50,766 nucleotides of DNA from JBCCJA01 sp039045975 (GTDB lineage: Bacteria > Planctomycetota > Planctomycetia > Planctomycetales > Planctomycetaceae). This document shows positions 18,440 to 26,813 of the stretch, one piece after another; within the stretch, counting starts at the first letter, position 1; each line of letters opens with the position of its first letter. Both the position numbers and the translations under genes were made by a program. The notes beneath the pieces were generated by a model. It saw only the letters and a list, made by a program, of their open reading frames with translations. It did not search any database and had not been told where the DNA came from. The DNA lies in contig JBCCJA010000023.1 in assembly GCA_039045975.1 (NCBI GenBank), positions 1 to 50,766 on the forward strand, read 5' to 3'.

Positions 18440-21400
18440 TTAGGCGAGGGCACCGACCGGGATGATCGGCAGCAAGGCGTGACCTTTCTCGCCGTGGTGG
18501 CCGTCGTCGTGGTGGTCGTCTTTACCGTGTCCGTCGTCGTGCGACTTCCCGTGGCCGTCATGCCCGTCGCCGTGACCGTCGTGGCCTTCACCGTGGTGCC
18601 CTTCCCCGTGGTGACCGCTCTGGTGCGGCTCCCACAGCGGGGCGTAAGGCACCGACTCTTCGAGGTCGGGGTGCGGGTTGCGGATCCGGGCCGAATACAG
18701 CGTCCGCGGCCGCACGTTCAGTTCGGCCAGTAACGCATAGGCCCGCGGGTTCGCCTGGGCCTCCGTGACGGCCGCGTCGGGGTCGTTGATGTCGCCGAAC
18801 AGGATCGCGTCGGACGCACACGCCTCCTGGCATGCGGTGACGATTTCGCCGTCACGCACCCGCCGGCCCTCGTTCTTGGCCGGGATCTTCTTCTCGACGA
18901 TCCGCTGATAGCAGTAGGTGCATTTCTCCATCACGCCGCGGACCCGGACGGTGACCTCCGGGTTGAGCACCATGCCGGTCAGCTCTTTGTTCGGGCCGTC
19001 GTACCGCTCGTTGTAATAGAAGAAGTTGAAACGCCGGACCTTGTACGGGCAGTTGTTCGCGCAGTACCGCGTGCCGATGCAGCGGTTGTAGACCATCGTG
19101 TTGATGCCCTCGTCGTCGTGCACCGTCGCGGCGACGGGACAGACCTGCTCGCAGGGCGCGTTTTCGCAGTGGACGCAGGAGACCGGCTGCGTCGCGACGG
19201 CCGGGTCGTCCATGTCGCCGACGTAGTAGCGGTCGAGACGCGACCACGACATCTCGCGGCCCATCAGCACCTGGTCTTTGCCGACGACCGGGACGTTGTT
19301 TTCCGACTGACAGGCGATCGAGCAGGCGTTGCAGCCGGTGCACTTCGTCAGGTCGATCGACATGCCCCAGGCGTAGCCGGTGTATTCGCCCGACTCCCGC
19401 TTCTCGACGCCGGAGGGCAGCGGTGAGTTCCAGAGGCTCTTCAGCGGCGGGACGTGGACCGCGTGCTCGGCGAAGTGCTCGTCGGTCTGGAACTGCGACT
19501 GCGTGCCCTCCCGCACGAGTTTCCCGACACGGTTGACCATCCGCATTTCGCCGAGCCCGTCGTCGGCCACATAGCGGCCTTTCGCGACGTCCTCGTCGAT
19601 CGCGTAGTGCTCCTGCGTCGTAGCCAGTTCGTAACCCGACCCGACCTTCTCGACCTCGACCGGCCCGGTGTAGACGTCGCCGTCGGCCGGGCGGAGGGGG
19701 TAGACGTCGACGCCGACCGGCTCGATCAGGTCGTCCCAGAGGCCGAGTTCCTTCGCGACGTTGCCGCCGATGCCGCCGATGCGGACGCCGACCGCGTCGA
19801 ACGGGTTGCCCTTCGCCGGCCCGCCGTCGGGTGCGACGTTCCCGCCGACCGCACCCGCATACGTCCGCCCGAACCCGAGCGGCAGGATGATCGTGTCGCG
19901 GGCCGTACCGGGGACGACATAGACCGGGATCTCGATCGTGCCGAGGCCAGTCGTGATTTTCGCGACGTCGCCCGACCGTAGGCCGAGGCCCGACGCGGTC
20001 GACGGCGCCATCATCGCCGTGTTGTCCCAAGTCAGCTTCGTGACGACGCCGGGGGCCTCCTGCATCCAGGCGTTATTCGCGAACCGGCCGTCGAAGGTGT
20101 GTTCCGAGGCCGCGAACAAAATCTGCAGCCCGTCGGCAGCAACCGGGTCGGCCGTCGCGATCGTCGGCTCGATCGGTTTGTACTCCGTGCCGGCGACGAA
20201 GCCGTCGTGGACCGCCTGGAACCAGGCCTTCTCGTCCGCGACGCCGAAGCTCGTCGCCAGCGTCTCACGGACCAGCGACTGCCCGTCGGCTTCTGTCCCG
20301 AGCAGCGACGCCATCCGCTCGATCGCCGACGGCGAGCCGAACAGCGGGTCGATAGCAGGCTGCTGCAGCGTGACCGTCCCGTCGTACGAGCGGCCGTCGC
20401 CCCACTGCTCGTACGCGTGCGTCAACGGCAGGTGATAGTTCGACCGGCCCGACGTCTCGTCGAACGTGACGCCCCAGCGGATGACCGTCTTCGCCTGTTC
20501 CATAGCGTCGGCGAAACCGGCCGGGCCGTCGTAAGCCGGGTTGCCGTTGATCGCGATCAGCGTCTCGACCTTGTCGGCCGCCAGCTCGGCGGCGAGCTCT
20601 CCGATCGACTGGGCCGCCGCGCCCTGTTCCACGGCCGTGTAGAAGACCGACTTACCGACGTTGCCGAGTGCCTTGTTCAACTCGAACACGGCCGCGGCCG
20701 TCGCCGCGTCGGCCGACGGGCCACAGGTGACGACGCTGTGACCCTTGTGCTTCTTCAGATCGTCGGCGGCGGCGTCGAGGATCGGGACGCCGGTCGGCGT
20801 GCCCGAGACGACGGCGTCACGGAGGGCCGCCGCGTGGACGGCGACGTCGGTCGGTTTGGCGTGCAGGCGGTGGTCGGCCCCGCCGCCGGTCGTCGAGAAT
20901 TCCGTCTCGACGACATACATGCGGTTCATCGGGCCGTTCTCGGGCGCCCGGCGGTAGCCGTTCGCCTGAGAATGGTTCGCCGCGTCGGCGTCCCCGCCGA
21001 GCAGGTCGTGGGCGAAGCAGACGATCGTGTCGACCTCGTCGAGCCGGTAATGCGTCCGCGTCGGCGACGCGAACGGCGACCCTCCGGACCGCGACAGCGG
21101 GTGGTAGTCACACCAGCGAGCCCGCGGGAATCGGTTCGCGAACTCTTCGCGGAGCCCGGCCATCGTCGGGGAGGACGTCGGCTCGGCGACGACGCGGAGG
21201 CCCGCCCCGCCGTCGATCTCGTGGGTCGCGCGGATCTTTTCGAGCAGGTCGGCGAGTTCGCCGTCGCCGAGCTCGTCGCCGATCTTCCCGCCCGAGACGC
21301 GACACGGCCCGCCGATCCGCTCCGGGTCATAGAAGTCGAGGATCGATGCCTGCGAGAAGACGGAGCACGCCCCGAACTTATGCGGCTGGTCGCGGTTCTT

Positions 21401-21805
21401 GGCGGGCCGGAAGAACGGGTGGTCGGCATTGCCTTTGACGTAAATCGGCCGCCCGTCGACGCTCTTGAGCAGCAGCGGTTCGGCGACGCCGCGGTACTCG
21501 AACATCGACGCGAAGTAGCGGAACTCGCCCGGCGTCTGCGACGGCTTACGGCTGGCGTATGGGAGCAATTCCTCGGTCTGCCAGCGGCAGCCGGCGACGC
21601 CTGCGAGTGACAGCGACGCGCCCATCACCTGCATCCAACGGCGGCGTGACACGCCGTCTGGAATTTCGCTGGCTTGCTTCGGGAACTCTCGGTGCAGGAA
21701 CTCGTCGAAGCCGGGGTCGCCCTCCAATTCGCGAAGGCTCCGCCACGTCCGGCGGGTCGTCGGCTTGTCTTCTCGAGGTCCGGAGTTCGCGTTCGTCGTT
21801 GTCAT
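18440..21805 (-). CDS. actB: alternative complex III subunit ActB (Tat-targeted molybdopterin-fold/iron-sulfur protein)
   Basis: The 1121-residue protein has an extended Tat-type leader with RRRWMQVMG at 54-62 and a Cys73 just after the hydrophobic stretch. About 90-770 is a molybdopterin-oxidoreductase fold, which in ACIII carries no cofactor. From residue 822 a ferredoxin-like part supplies the cysteines of several [4Fe-4S]/[3Fe-4S] clusters: CTGCNACSIAC, CVHCENAPCEQVCP, CIGTRYCANNCP, CTYC and CQEAC. In some organisms the two halves are separate genes (B1, B2); here they are one. The last 60 residues hold a dense His/Gly/Asp tail (about 1060-1110). ActB relays electrons from quinol to the heme subunits. 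Confidence 0.96.
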   Translation of the reverse strand: MTTTNANSGPREDKPTTRRTWRSLRELEGDPGFDEFLHREFPKQASEIPDGVSRRRWMQVMGASLSLAGVAGCRWQTEELLPYASRKPSQTPGEFRYFASMFEYRGVAEPLLLKSVDGRPIYVKGNADHPFFRPAKNRDQPHKFGACSVFSQASILDFYDPERIGGPCRVSGGKIGDELGDGELADLLEKIRATHEIDGGAGLRVVAEPTSSPTMAGLREEFANRFPRARWCDYHPLSRSGGSPFASPTRTHYRLDEVDTIVCFAHDLLGGDADAANHSQANGYRRAPENGPMNRMYVVETEFSTTGGGADHRLHAKPTDVAVHAAALRDAVVSGTPTGVPILDAAADDLKKHKGHSVVTCGPSADAATAAAVFELNKALGNVGKSVFYTAVEQGAAAQSIGELAAELAADKVETLIAINGNPAYDGPAGFADAMEQAKTVIRWGVTFDETSGRSNYHLPLTHAYEQWGDGRSYDGTVTLQQPAIDPLFGSPSAIERMASLLGTEADGQSLVRETLATSFGVADEKAWFQAVHDGFVAGTEYKPIEPTIATADPVAADGLQILFAASEHTFDGRFANNAWMQEAPGVVTKLTWDNTAMMAPSTASGLGLRSGDVAKITTGLGTIEIPVYVVPGTARDTIILPLGFGRTYAGAVGGNVAPDGGPAKGNPFDAVGVRIGGIGGNVAKELGLWDDLIEPVGVDVYPLRPADGDVYTGPVEVEKVGSGYELATTQEHYAIDEDVAKGRYVADDGLGEMRMVNRVGKLVREGTQSQFQTDEHFAEHAVHVPPLKSLWNSPLPSGVEKRESGEYTGYAWGMSIDLTKCTGCNACSIACQSENNVPVVGKDQVLMGREMSWSRLDRYYVGDMDDPAVATQPVSCVHCENAPCEQVCPVAATVHDDEGINTMVYNRCIGTRYCANNCPYKVRRFNFFYYNERYDGPNKELTGMVLNPEVTVRVRGVMEKCTYCYQRIVEKKIPAKNEGRRVRDGEIVTACQEACASDAILFGDINDPDAAVTEAQANPRAYALLAELNVRPRTLYSARIRNPHPDLEESVPYAPLWEPHQSGHHGEGHHGEGHDGHGDGHDGHGKSHDDGHGKDDHHDDGHHGEKGHALLPIIPVGALA

Positions 21806-21847
21806 CGGGGGGCTCGCTGGCGTCGGCTGGCGGGACGCAACGTCGAC

Positions 21848-22537
21848 TCAGCGGTGGCAGGTGGAGCAGTTGGTGTTGGGATTGATGTCGTTCGCTTCCG
21901 CCCAGGCCCGACCCACCTCTTCGCGGGTCATACCTTCCGGCGGCTCCCAATCGAGCTGTGTCACGAACTCGGTCGGGCGGAGGTTCTCGTACGGGTTGCG
22001 GTGGCAGTTGACGCACCATCCCATATTCAAGGGCGAGACACGCTCGACGACTTCCATCTGGTCGACGCGTCCGTGACAGGCGACGCAACTGACGCCGCGG
22101 GCGACGTGAGCCGAGTGGTTGAAATAGGCGTAGTCGGGCAGGTCGTGGATCCGAGCCCACTCGACCGCCGTGTCGTTCTCGAGACTGTCTCGGACGAGGG
22201 CCAGCCGCTCGCTCTCGGGATGCACGACGACGTATTTGTTCCCGCCGTCGGCCTGCTCCGCGTTGTGACAGTTGCCGCAGGTCGCGGTCGCGGGGATCTG
22301 TGAGTGGGCCGCGTACTCAGCCGAAGAGTGGCAATACCGGCAGTCGAGCTTCAGCTGCCCGGCGTGGATCTTGTGGCTGAATGGGACCGGCTGGTCGGGC
22401 TTGTAGCCGACCTTCAAGTTCTCGGGCGACGCCGTATAGACCGCCATCGCGGCGGTGTATGTCGCGCCGAGCCCGCCGAGCACAACGCTCGGGACGATCA
22501 ACACGTTGACCCAGGCGGGGAAACGGAACCTATCCAT
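21848..22537 (-). CDS. actA: alternative complex III pentaheme cytochrome c subunit ActA
   Basis: The first gene of the operon. I use the ATG at 22537 (MDRFRFPAWVNVLIV...), though an in-frame GTG at 22558 would add seven residues. One N-terminal helix anchors the protein. Five CxxCH heme sites follow: CRYCH, CGNCH, CVACH, CVNCH and CSTCH, the last one almost at the C-terminus. ActA accepts electrons from ActB and passes them to ActE or an external carrier. The 199 bases upstream, up to the response regulator stop, should contain the operon promoter; I could not identify convincing -35/-10 boxes there. Confidence 0.95.
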   Translation of the reverse strand: MDRFRFPAWVNVLIVPSVVLGGLGATYTAAMAVYTASPENLKVGYKPDQPVPFSHKIHAGQLKLDCRYCHSSAEYAAHSQIPATATCGNCHNAEQADGGNKYVVVHPESERLALVRDSLENDTAVEWARIHDLPDYAYFNHSAHVARGVSCVACHGRVDQMEVVERVSPLNMGWCVNCHRNPYENLRPTEFVTQLDWEPPEGMTREEVGRAWAEANDINPNTNCSTCHR

Positions 22538-22756
22538 CGTGTGGAGACGGAATTTCACGAGTTGTGTGCCGGTGATACCCCGTCGGGAATCACCTGATGG
22601 GCAACTCTACGCACGCCGTCCCGCTTCTTCGACGGGCGAAGTGACGCGGGAACGACGCGTTTGCCACTTCCACCGCGGTGATACACAAATCGGGCCGGCT
22701 TCGCGAACCAAGGATCGGTCGCTTTTTGACGCAGCCGTTTACGTATCAACGACCGC

Positions 22757-23296
22757 TCATGGCCGCATCTTTTTGAGCTTCCGTTGCAACGTCCGCCGTT
22801 CGATCCCGAGCACCCTCGCCGCCTTCGAAATGTTGTTCTCGCAGTCGGCGAGCACCTTCTGAATGTGCTCCCATTCCGCCTCCGCCAGCGTCGGCGGCTG
22901 ATAGCCGTCCTGCCCTTCCGGGTCGGGTCGTTCGCGGTCGAACGCGGCGAGGATTTCCTCGACGTCGGCCGGCTTCGTGACGTAATTGACCGCCCCGGCG
23001 TGCACCGCGTCGACGGCGTTCGCGATGCTGCCGAACCCGGTCATCACGATCGCCTTCGTGTCCGGAGAGTTCTCCGTCAGATGGCGGACCAGTTCGATCC
23101 CCGACGCGCCCGGCATCCGCAGGTCGATGACGGCCCGGTCGATCCCGCCGCGGTCGACGAGCGGGATCGCGTCCTCGACGCAGCCGGCCGTCAGCGTGCG
23201 GAAGCCCCGCTCGACGAACGCCTCCGCAAGACGCTCGCGGAGCAACTCGTTGTCGTCGACGAGCAGGATCGTCGGGTGCGCGGGATCGTCGGTCAC
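22757..23296 (-). CDS. regA: RegA/PrrA/ActR-family redox response regulator
   Basis: A 179-residue two-domain regulator with a GTG start. The receiver domain has Asp14-Asp15, the phosphorylation site Asp58 (AVIDLRMPG), the MTGFGSIANAVDAVHAGAVN switch stretch and TKPAD. The C-terminus is a Fis-type helix-turn-helix in the exact RegA style (EWEHIQKVLADCENNISKAA then RVLGIERRTLQRKLKKM), with no sigma54 ATPase domain. In proteobacteria RegA/PrrA controls respiratory, photosynthetic and carbon-fixation genes by redox state. It is encoded 131 bases after its kinase and 199 bases before actA, all on one strand, which makes the ACIII-caa3 operon the obvious target. The gene name is by family, not proven orthology. 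Confidence 0.9.
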   Translation of the reverse strand: MTDDPAHPTILLVDDNELLRERLAEAFVERGFRTLTAGCVEDAIPLVDRGGIDRAVIDLRMPGASGIELVRHLTENSPDTKAIVMTGFGSIANAVDAVHAGAVNYVTKPADVEEILAAFDRERPDPEGQDGYQPPTLAEAEWEHIQKVLADCENNISKAARVLGIERRTLQRKLKKMRP

Positions 23297-23427
23297 GGCG
23301 GCCGCCTCCGGAATTCGCGACGCGGGATGCCACGCCGATCACCCATCAGGCAAACATAAACGCGGCGGCGTTGTCCATCGCGCGGCCGACGCCGCGTCGA
23401 TCTGCCGCCGCCGGGCCGGACGCGATG

Positions 23428-24894
23428 TCAGAACCGTGACGCCGAAACGGGGATCGTCGCCGCGACCGTCGTCCCTTCGCCCGGCTTGGACGCGATCGAC
23501 CACGTCCCGCCCAACCACTCCACGACCGCACGCGCCAGGAACAGGCCCAGGCCCGTCCCCTTGCCGGCCTCTTTCGTCGTGAAGAACGGCTCGCCGGCCT
23601 TCTTGAGCACTTCGGGCGGCATGCCCGACCCGCGGTCCTCGACCGAAACGCGGATCCGCGTCGGCCCGTCCGGCGCGACCCGGAGGACGACCGCGGCTTC
23701 GTCGGGGCTCGCCGCGATTGCGTTCCGGACGAGGCCGCGGAACGCCTGCCCGAGTCCGACGATCGGGACTTCCAGCCGCAGCGCGTCGGTCGCGTCGTCG
23801 CAGACGACCTCGACCCGCCCGACTTCGCGGACGCCGTCGAGCACCTCTTCGATCAGTTCGCCGACCGTCGCCTCGGTCGGCGTCTCGCCGAGCGACTGCC
23901 CCGCGTCGGCGAGCATCAGGTCGAGGATCGACCGACAGCGGTCGATCTCGTCCCGCGACAGCCGCAGGTCCTTCGCCAGCCGCCCGTCCGGGTCCCGCGT
24001 CGGATCCCGCTGCAGTCGACGCTGCATCTCACCGATCACGACCGCGACCGTGCCGAGCGGATTCGCCAGTTCGTGCGCCGCCCCCGCCGCGAGCGTCCCC
24101 AACGCGTCGAGCCGCTGACCGCGGGCGAGCTCGTCGCGGACCCGCCGCATCGCGTGCTCGTTCCGGCGGAGCTGCTCCCGCAGCGTGCCGGTGAACGTGA
24201 CGATGACCGCGCCGCAGGCGATGAACGCCAACAGCGAGCCCTGCTGGTACAGGGTCGCCGGCTCGTCCCGGCCGAGCAGTTGCGGGAAGACGTCGTCGGC
24301 TTCGAGTGCCGGTAGCGGGACGTGGACGTACGCGATCGCGACGACGCCGACCGTCGCGAGCACCGCCGCCGCCCACGCCCACGGCCGCGGCAACAGGAAG
24401 GCGGCCAGGCAAAGGTTCACGAAGTAAAACACGACGAACGGGTTACCGGGCCCGCCCGATAAATAGAGCAGGCCCGTCAGCGTGGCGATGTCGACGAGCA
24501 TGATCGGCCCGCAGACCTGGCCGAAGCCGGGGCTCGGGTCGAACGCCGCCCGGTCGTCGCGGACCGCCCCGCGGCCGACCCACAGCGCGAGCACGACGTT
24601 CGTCAACAGCGTGAACGCCACGATCTGGAGCAGCGGGCCGACGGGCAGCTCCAGCCCGATCGGCCCGACGACGATCAGGATCGACGTCAGCTGGCCGATG
24701 ACCGCGACCCACCGCACGCGGATCAGCCAGCGGGTCGTGCCGTAAGGAGAACTCGGCGGCTCCGCTTCGACCGGCCCGAGCCGGCCCGTCGGCCTCGCGC
24801 CCGGCGTCGCGGTGTCCGATTCGACGAAGACCGGCATGTCGTCGGTCGAACTGCTGAACGCCTTCTCGGCGGCCGCGGCGGTCATGTCGCTCAT
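23428..24894 (-). CDS. regB: RegB/PrrB-family redox sensor histidine kinase
   Basis: The 488-residue kinase starts at the ATG at 24894, overlapping the upstream stop as ATGA. About six membrane helices (residues 60-240) contain GGPGNPF at 147-153, the RegB quinone-sensing heptapeptide GGxxNPF. The H-box is LAAGAAHELANPLG with His274, followed by Cys320 in EIDRCRSIL, at the place of the redox-active cysteine (Cys265 in Rhodobacter RegB). The HATPase domain has VRNAIAAS, EDRGSGMP and GKGTGLGLFLARAVVEWLGG. The first 55 residues are a poorly conserved cytoplasmic tail. It should phosphorylate the adjacent RegA-like regulator according to quinone pool or thiol state. Confidence 0.92.
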   Translation of the reverse strand: MSDMTAAAAEKAFSSSTDDMPVFVESDTATPGARPTGRLGPVEAEPPSSPYGTTRWLIRVRWVAVIGQLTSILIVVGPIGLELPVGPLLQIVAFTLLTNVVLALWVGRGAVRDDRAAFDPSPGFGQVCGPIMLVDIATLTGLLYLSGGPGNPFVVFYFVNLCLAAFLLPRPWAWAAAVLATVGVVAIAYVHVPLPALEADDVFPQLLGRDEPATLYQQGSLLAFIACGAVIVTFTGTLREQLRRNEHAMRRVRDELARGQRLDALGTLAAGAAHELANPLGTVAVVIGEMQRRLQRDPTRDPDGRLAKDLRLSRDEIDRCRSILDLMLADAGQSLGETPTEATVGELIEEVLDGVREVGRVEVVCDDATDALRLEVPIVGLGQAFRGLVRNAIAASPDEAAVVLRVAPDGPTRIRVSVEDRGSGMPPEVLKKAGEPFFTTKEAGKGTGLGLFLARAVVEWLGGTWSIASKPGEGTTVAATIPVSASRF

Positions 24895-25424
24895 CGTTCC
24901 GCCTCCGGCCGTGGTGGCCCGCCTTCGCCGAGCGTTTCGACGTCGAGGAACCGCGTCGGCGTGTCTTTCGAGGTCGGCTCGGGCGGGACCGACTCGCCCG
25001 CCGCCCGTCGCCGCGCGACCTCGGCGCGGACCTTCTTGTTGAGGTCCGCACTCGTCCAGCCGAACTTCTCCGCCCGGGTCAGCATGTCCCGCTGGGCCGC
25101 GTGCGGCAGCCGCGCGACCGCCGCGTGGGCCGACCAGCTCAGCCCGGCCCGGCGGTTCTCCTTCGGCACCCGCCGCGCGACCGATTCGTATCGCTGCAGC
25201 TGTTCGCCCGAGACGTAACCCTCGCAGACCTGCGAGAAGTGCTCCCCGAACCGCGCGTCGCCCAGGTTGAGCAGGTCGCCGATCCACCACGGGCTCGCCG
25301 ACTGGGCCCACAACGCGAACAGCAACGGCCCGCCGAAGTCCTCGACGGACGGCTTGCCTGCGGCCTTCAGGCCGTTCGGGGCGAGCGTAAAAGCACCGAT
25401 CCGCAATTCACCGTCGAGCGTCAC
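24891..25424 (-). CDS. small helical protein, possibly LmbU-like regulator, coupled to regB
   Basis: A 177-residue soluble protein with a GTG start. Its central part (SPWWIGDLLNLGDARFGEHF, then YVSGEQLQRYESVARRVPKE, LSWSAHAAVARLPHAAQRDM, and GWTSADLNKKV) resembles the core of LmbU-type transcription regulators and related plasmid-associated helical proteins, which share W(W/V)xGDxLxxGE...LSxxHHxAVA. That resemblance is from memory and is moderate. The C-terminal 40 residues are Pro/Glu-rich. The stop overlaps the kinase start by ATGA, so the two are translationally coupled. It may be a third component of the redox regulatory unit. It diverges from ald across a 104-base gap. Confidence 0.65.
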   Translation of the reverse strand: MTLDGELRIGAFTLAPNGLKAAGKPSVEDFGGPLLFALWAQSASPWWIGDLLNLGDARFGEHFSQVCEGYVSGEQLQRYESVARRVPKENRRAGLSWSAHAAVARLPHAAQRDMLTRAEKFGWTSADLNKKVRAEVARRRAAGESVPPEPTSKDTPTRFLDVETLGEGGPPRPEAER

Positions 25425-25528
25425 CGGCCGCTACCCGCGATTCAAACCGCGTACTATTCGCCCGTGTTATACCCGACGCCGCGGGGTCAGGCCGCGTCGG
25501 GCCGTCCGACTGCTGTTCGGAGCCTGTC

Positions 25529-26632
25529 ATGATCGTCGGCGTCCCGCGTGAGACGAAGTCGGACGAGTCCCGCGTCGGCATGCTCCCGGTCGGGGTCCGC
25601 GAGTTGTCGGCCCGCGGGCACCGGGTGCTCGTCGAGTCGGGGGCCGGCGTCGGCAGCGGGTCGACCGATGAGGCTTACGCCGCCGCCGGGGCCGAAGTCG
25701 TCGCGTCGGCCGGAGACGTCTGGGCCGCCGACCTCGTCGTCAAAGTCAAAGAGCCGCTGCCGGACGAATGGCCGCGGATGCGGCCCGGGCAGTTCGTCTT
25801 CACCTATTTCCACCTGGCGGCCGACCGTGCGCTGACCGAGGCGGTCCGCGCCAGCGGCGTCACCGCCGTCGCCTACGAGACGCTCCGCGGGCCCGCCGGC
25901 GACCTGCCGCTGTTGACCCCGATGAGCGAGGTCGCCGGCCGCATGGGCACGCAGGCCGGCGCGACGTTCCTCGAACGCCCGCGCGGCGGTCGCGGCGTGC
26001 TGCTCGGCGGCGTCCCGGGTGTCAGGCCGGCACGGGTCGTCGTCCTCGGCGGCGGGGTCGTCGGAAAGAACGCGGCCGGCATCGCGGCGGGCTTCGGGGC
26101 CGACGTGACGATCCTCGACGTCAACGTCGGCCGCCTGCGGCATTTGGAAGACGTCATGCCGCCGAACGTGACGACCCTATTCAGCGATCGTCACAACGTG
26201 ACCGAGGAACTGCGCCGGGCCGACCTCGTCGTCGGTGCGGTGCTGATCCCGGGGGCCCGGGCCCCGCGGCTCGTCACGGCCGATGACCTGACGCGGATGC
26301 AGCCCGGGGCGGTGATCGTCGACGTCTGCATCGACCAGGGCGGCTGCGTCGAGACGAGCCGCCCGACCAGCCACGCGGAGCCGACCTACGTCGTCGACGA
26401 CGTCGTCCACTACTGCGTCACGAACATCCCCGGCGCCGTCGGTCGCACGAGCACGCCCGCGCTGTGCAATGTGACGTTCCCATACGTGTTGAAACTCGCC
26501 GAGAACGGCCCATCGGCCTTCGCGGCCGACGACGGCTTCGCCGCCGCGGTGAACTCGCACGGCGGTGCTGTCACGAACGCCGCGGTCGCCGACACCTTCG
26601 GCTTCGAGTTCGTCCCGCTGACGATCGGCTGA
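25529..26632 (+). CDS. ald: alanine dehydrogenase
   Basis: The 367-residue enzyme interconverts L-alanine and pyruvate plus ammonia with NAD. It begins at an ATG with CGGAG six bases upstream. Family marks are MIVGVPRETKSDESRVGMLP, the VKVKEPLPDEW stretch, FTYFHLAADRALTEAV, the Rossmann motif VVVLGGGVVGKNAAGIAAGF, and DVCIDQGGCVETSRPTSHAE followed by CVTNIPGAVGRTSTPALCN. Length is normal for Ald, and no residue of the core looks lost. It is divergent from the redox regulator unit and followed by convergent GH57; its short upstream gap holds the only AT-richer stretch nearby (25440-25477). Confidence 0.96.
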   Translation: MIVGVPRETKSDESRVGMLPVGVRELSARGHRVLVESGAGVGSGSTDEAYAAAGAEVVASAGDVWAADLVVKVKEPLPDEWPRMRPGQFVFTYFHLAADRALTEAVRASGVTAVAYETLRGPAGDLPLLTPMSEVAGRMGTQAGATFLERPRGGRGVLLGGVPGVRPARVVVLGGGVVGKNAAGIAAGFGADVTILDVNVGRLRHLEDVMPPNVTTLFSDRHNVTEELRRADLVVGAVLIPGARAPRLVTADDLTRMQPGAVIVDVCIDQGGCVETSRPTSHAEPTYVVDDVVHYCVTNIPGAVGRTSTPALCNVTFPYVLKLAENGPSAFAADDGFAAAVNSHGGAVTNAAVADTFGFEFVPLTIG

Positions 26633-26813
26633 AAGGGACACCTAAAGCCCGAGCGGTAACGCGAGGCCCCTGAGACGTGCCGAACTCGACGACTGTTCGA
26701 TTCATAGCCAACTCACGTCGGAGGATTCGTTTCGAATCCGTCCGAAAAACACCACGTGAACGCCCGCGGTCGATCGGTGTTCCGTCACCCCGTGAGCCTC
26801 ATCCGACCGGTCT

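Noticed and set aside
22718..22732. GTCGC-TTTTT-GACGC upstream of actA as a RegA/PrrA binding site
   Set aside because: The known sites are inverted (GCGNC...GNCGC); this is a direct-type pair, so I do not claim it.
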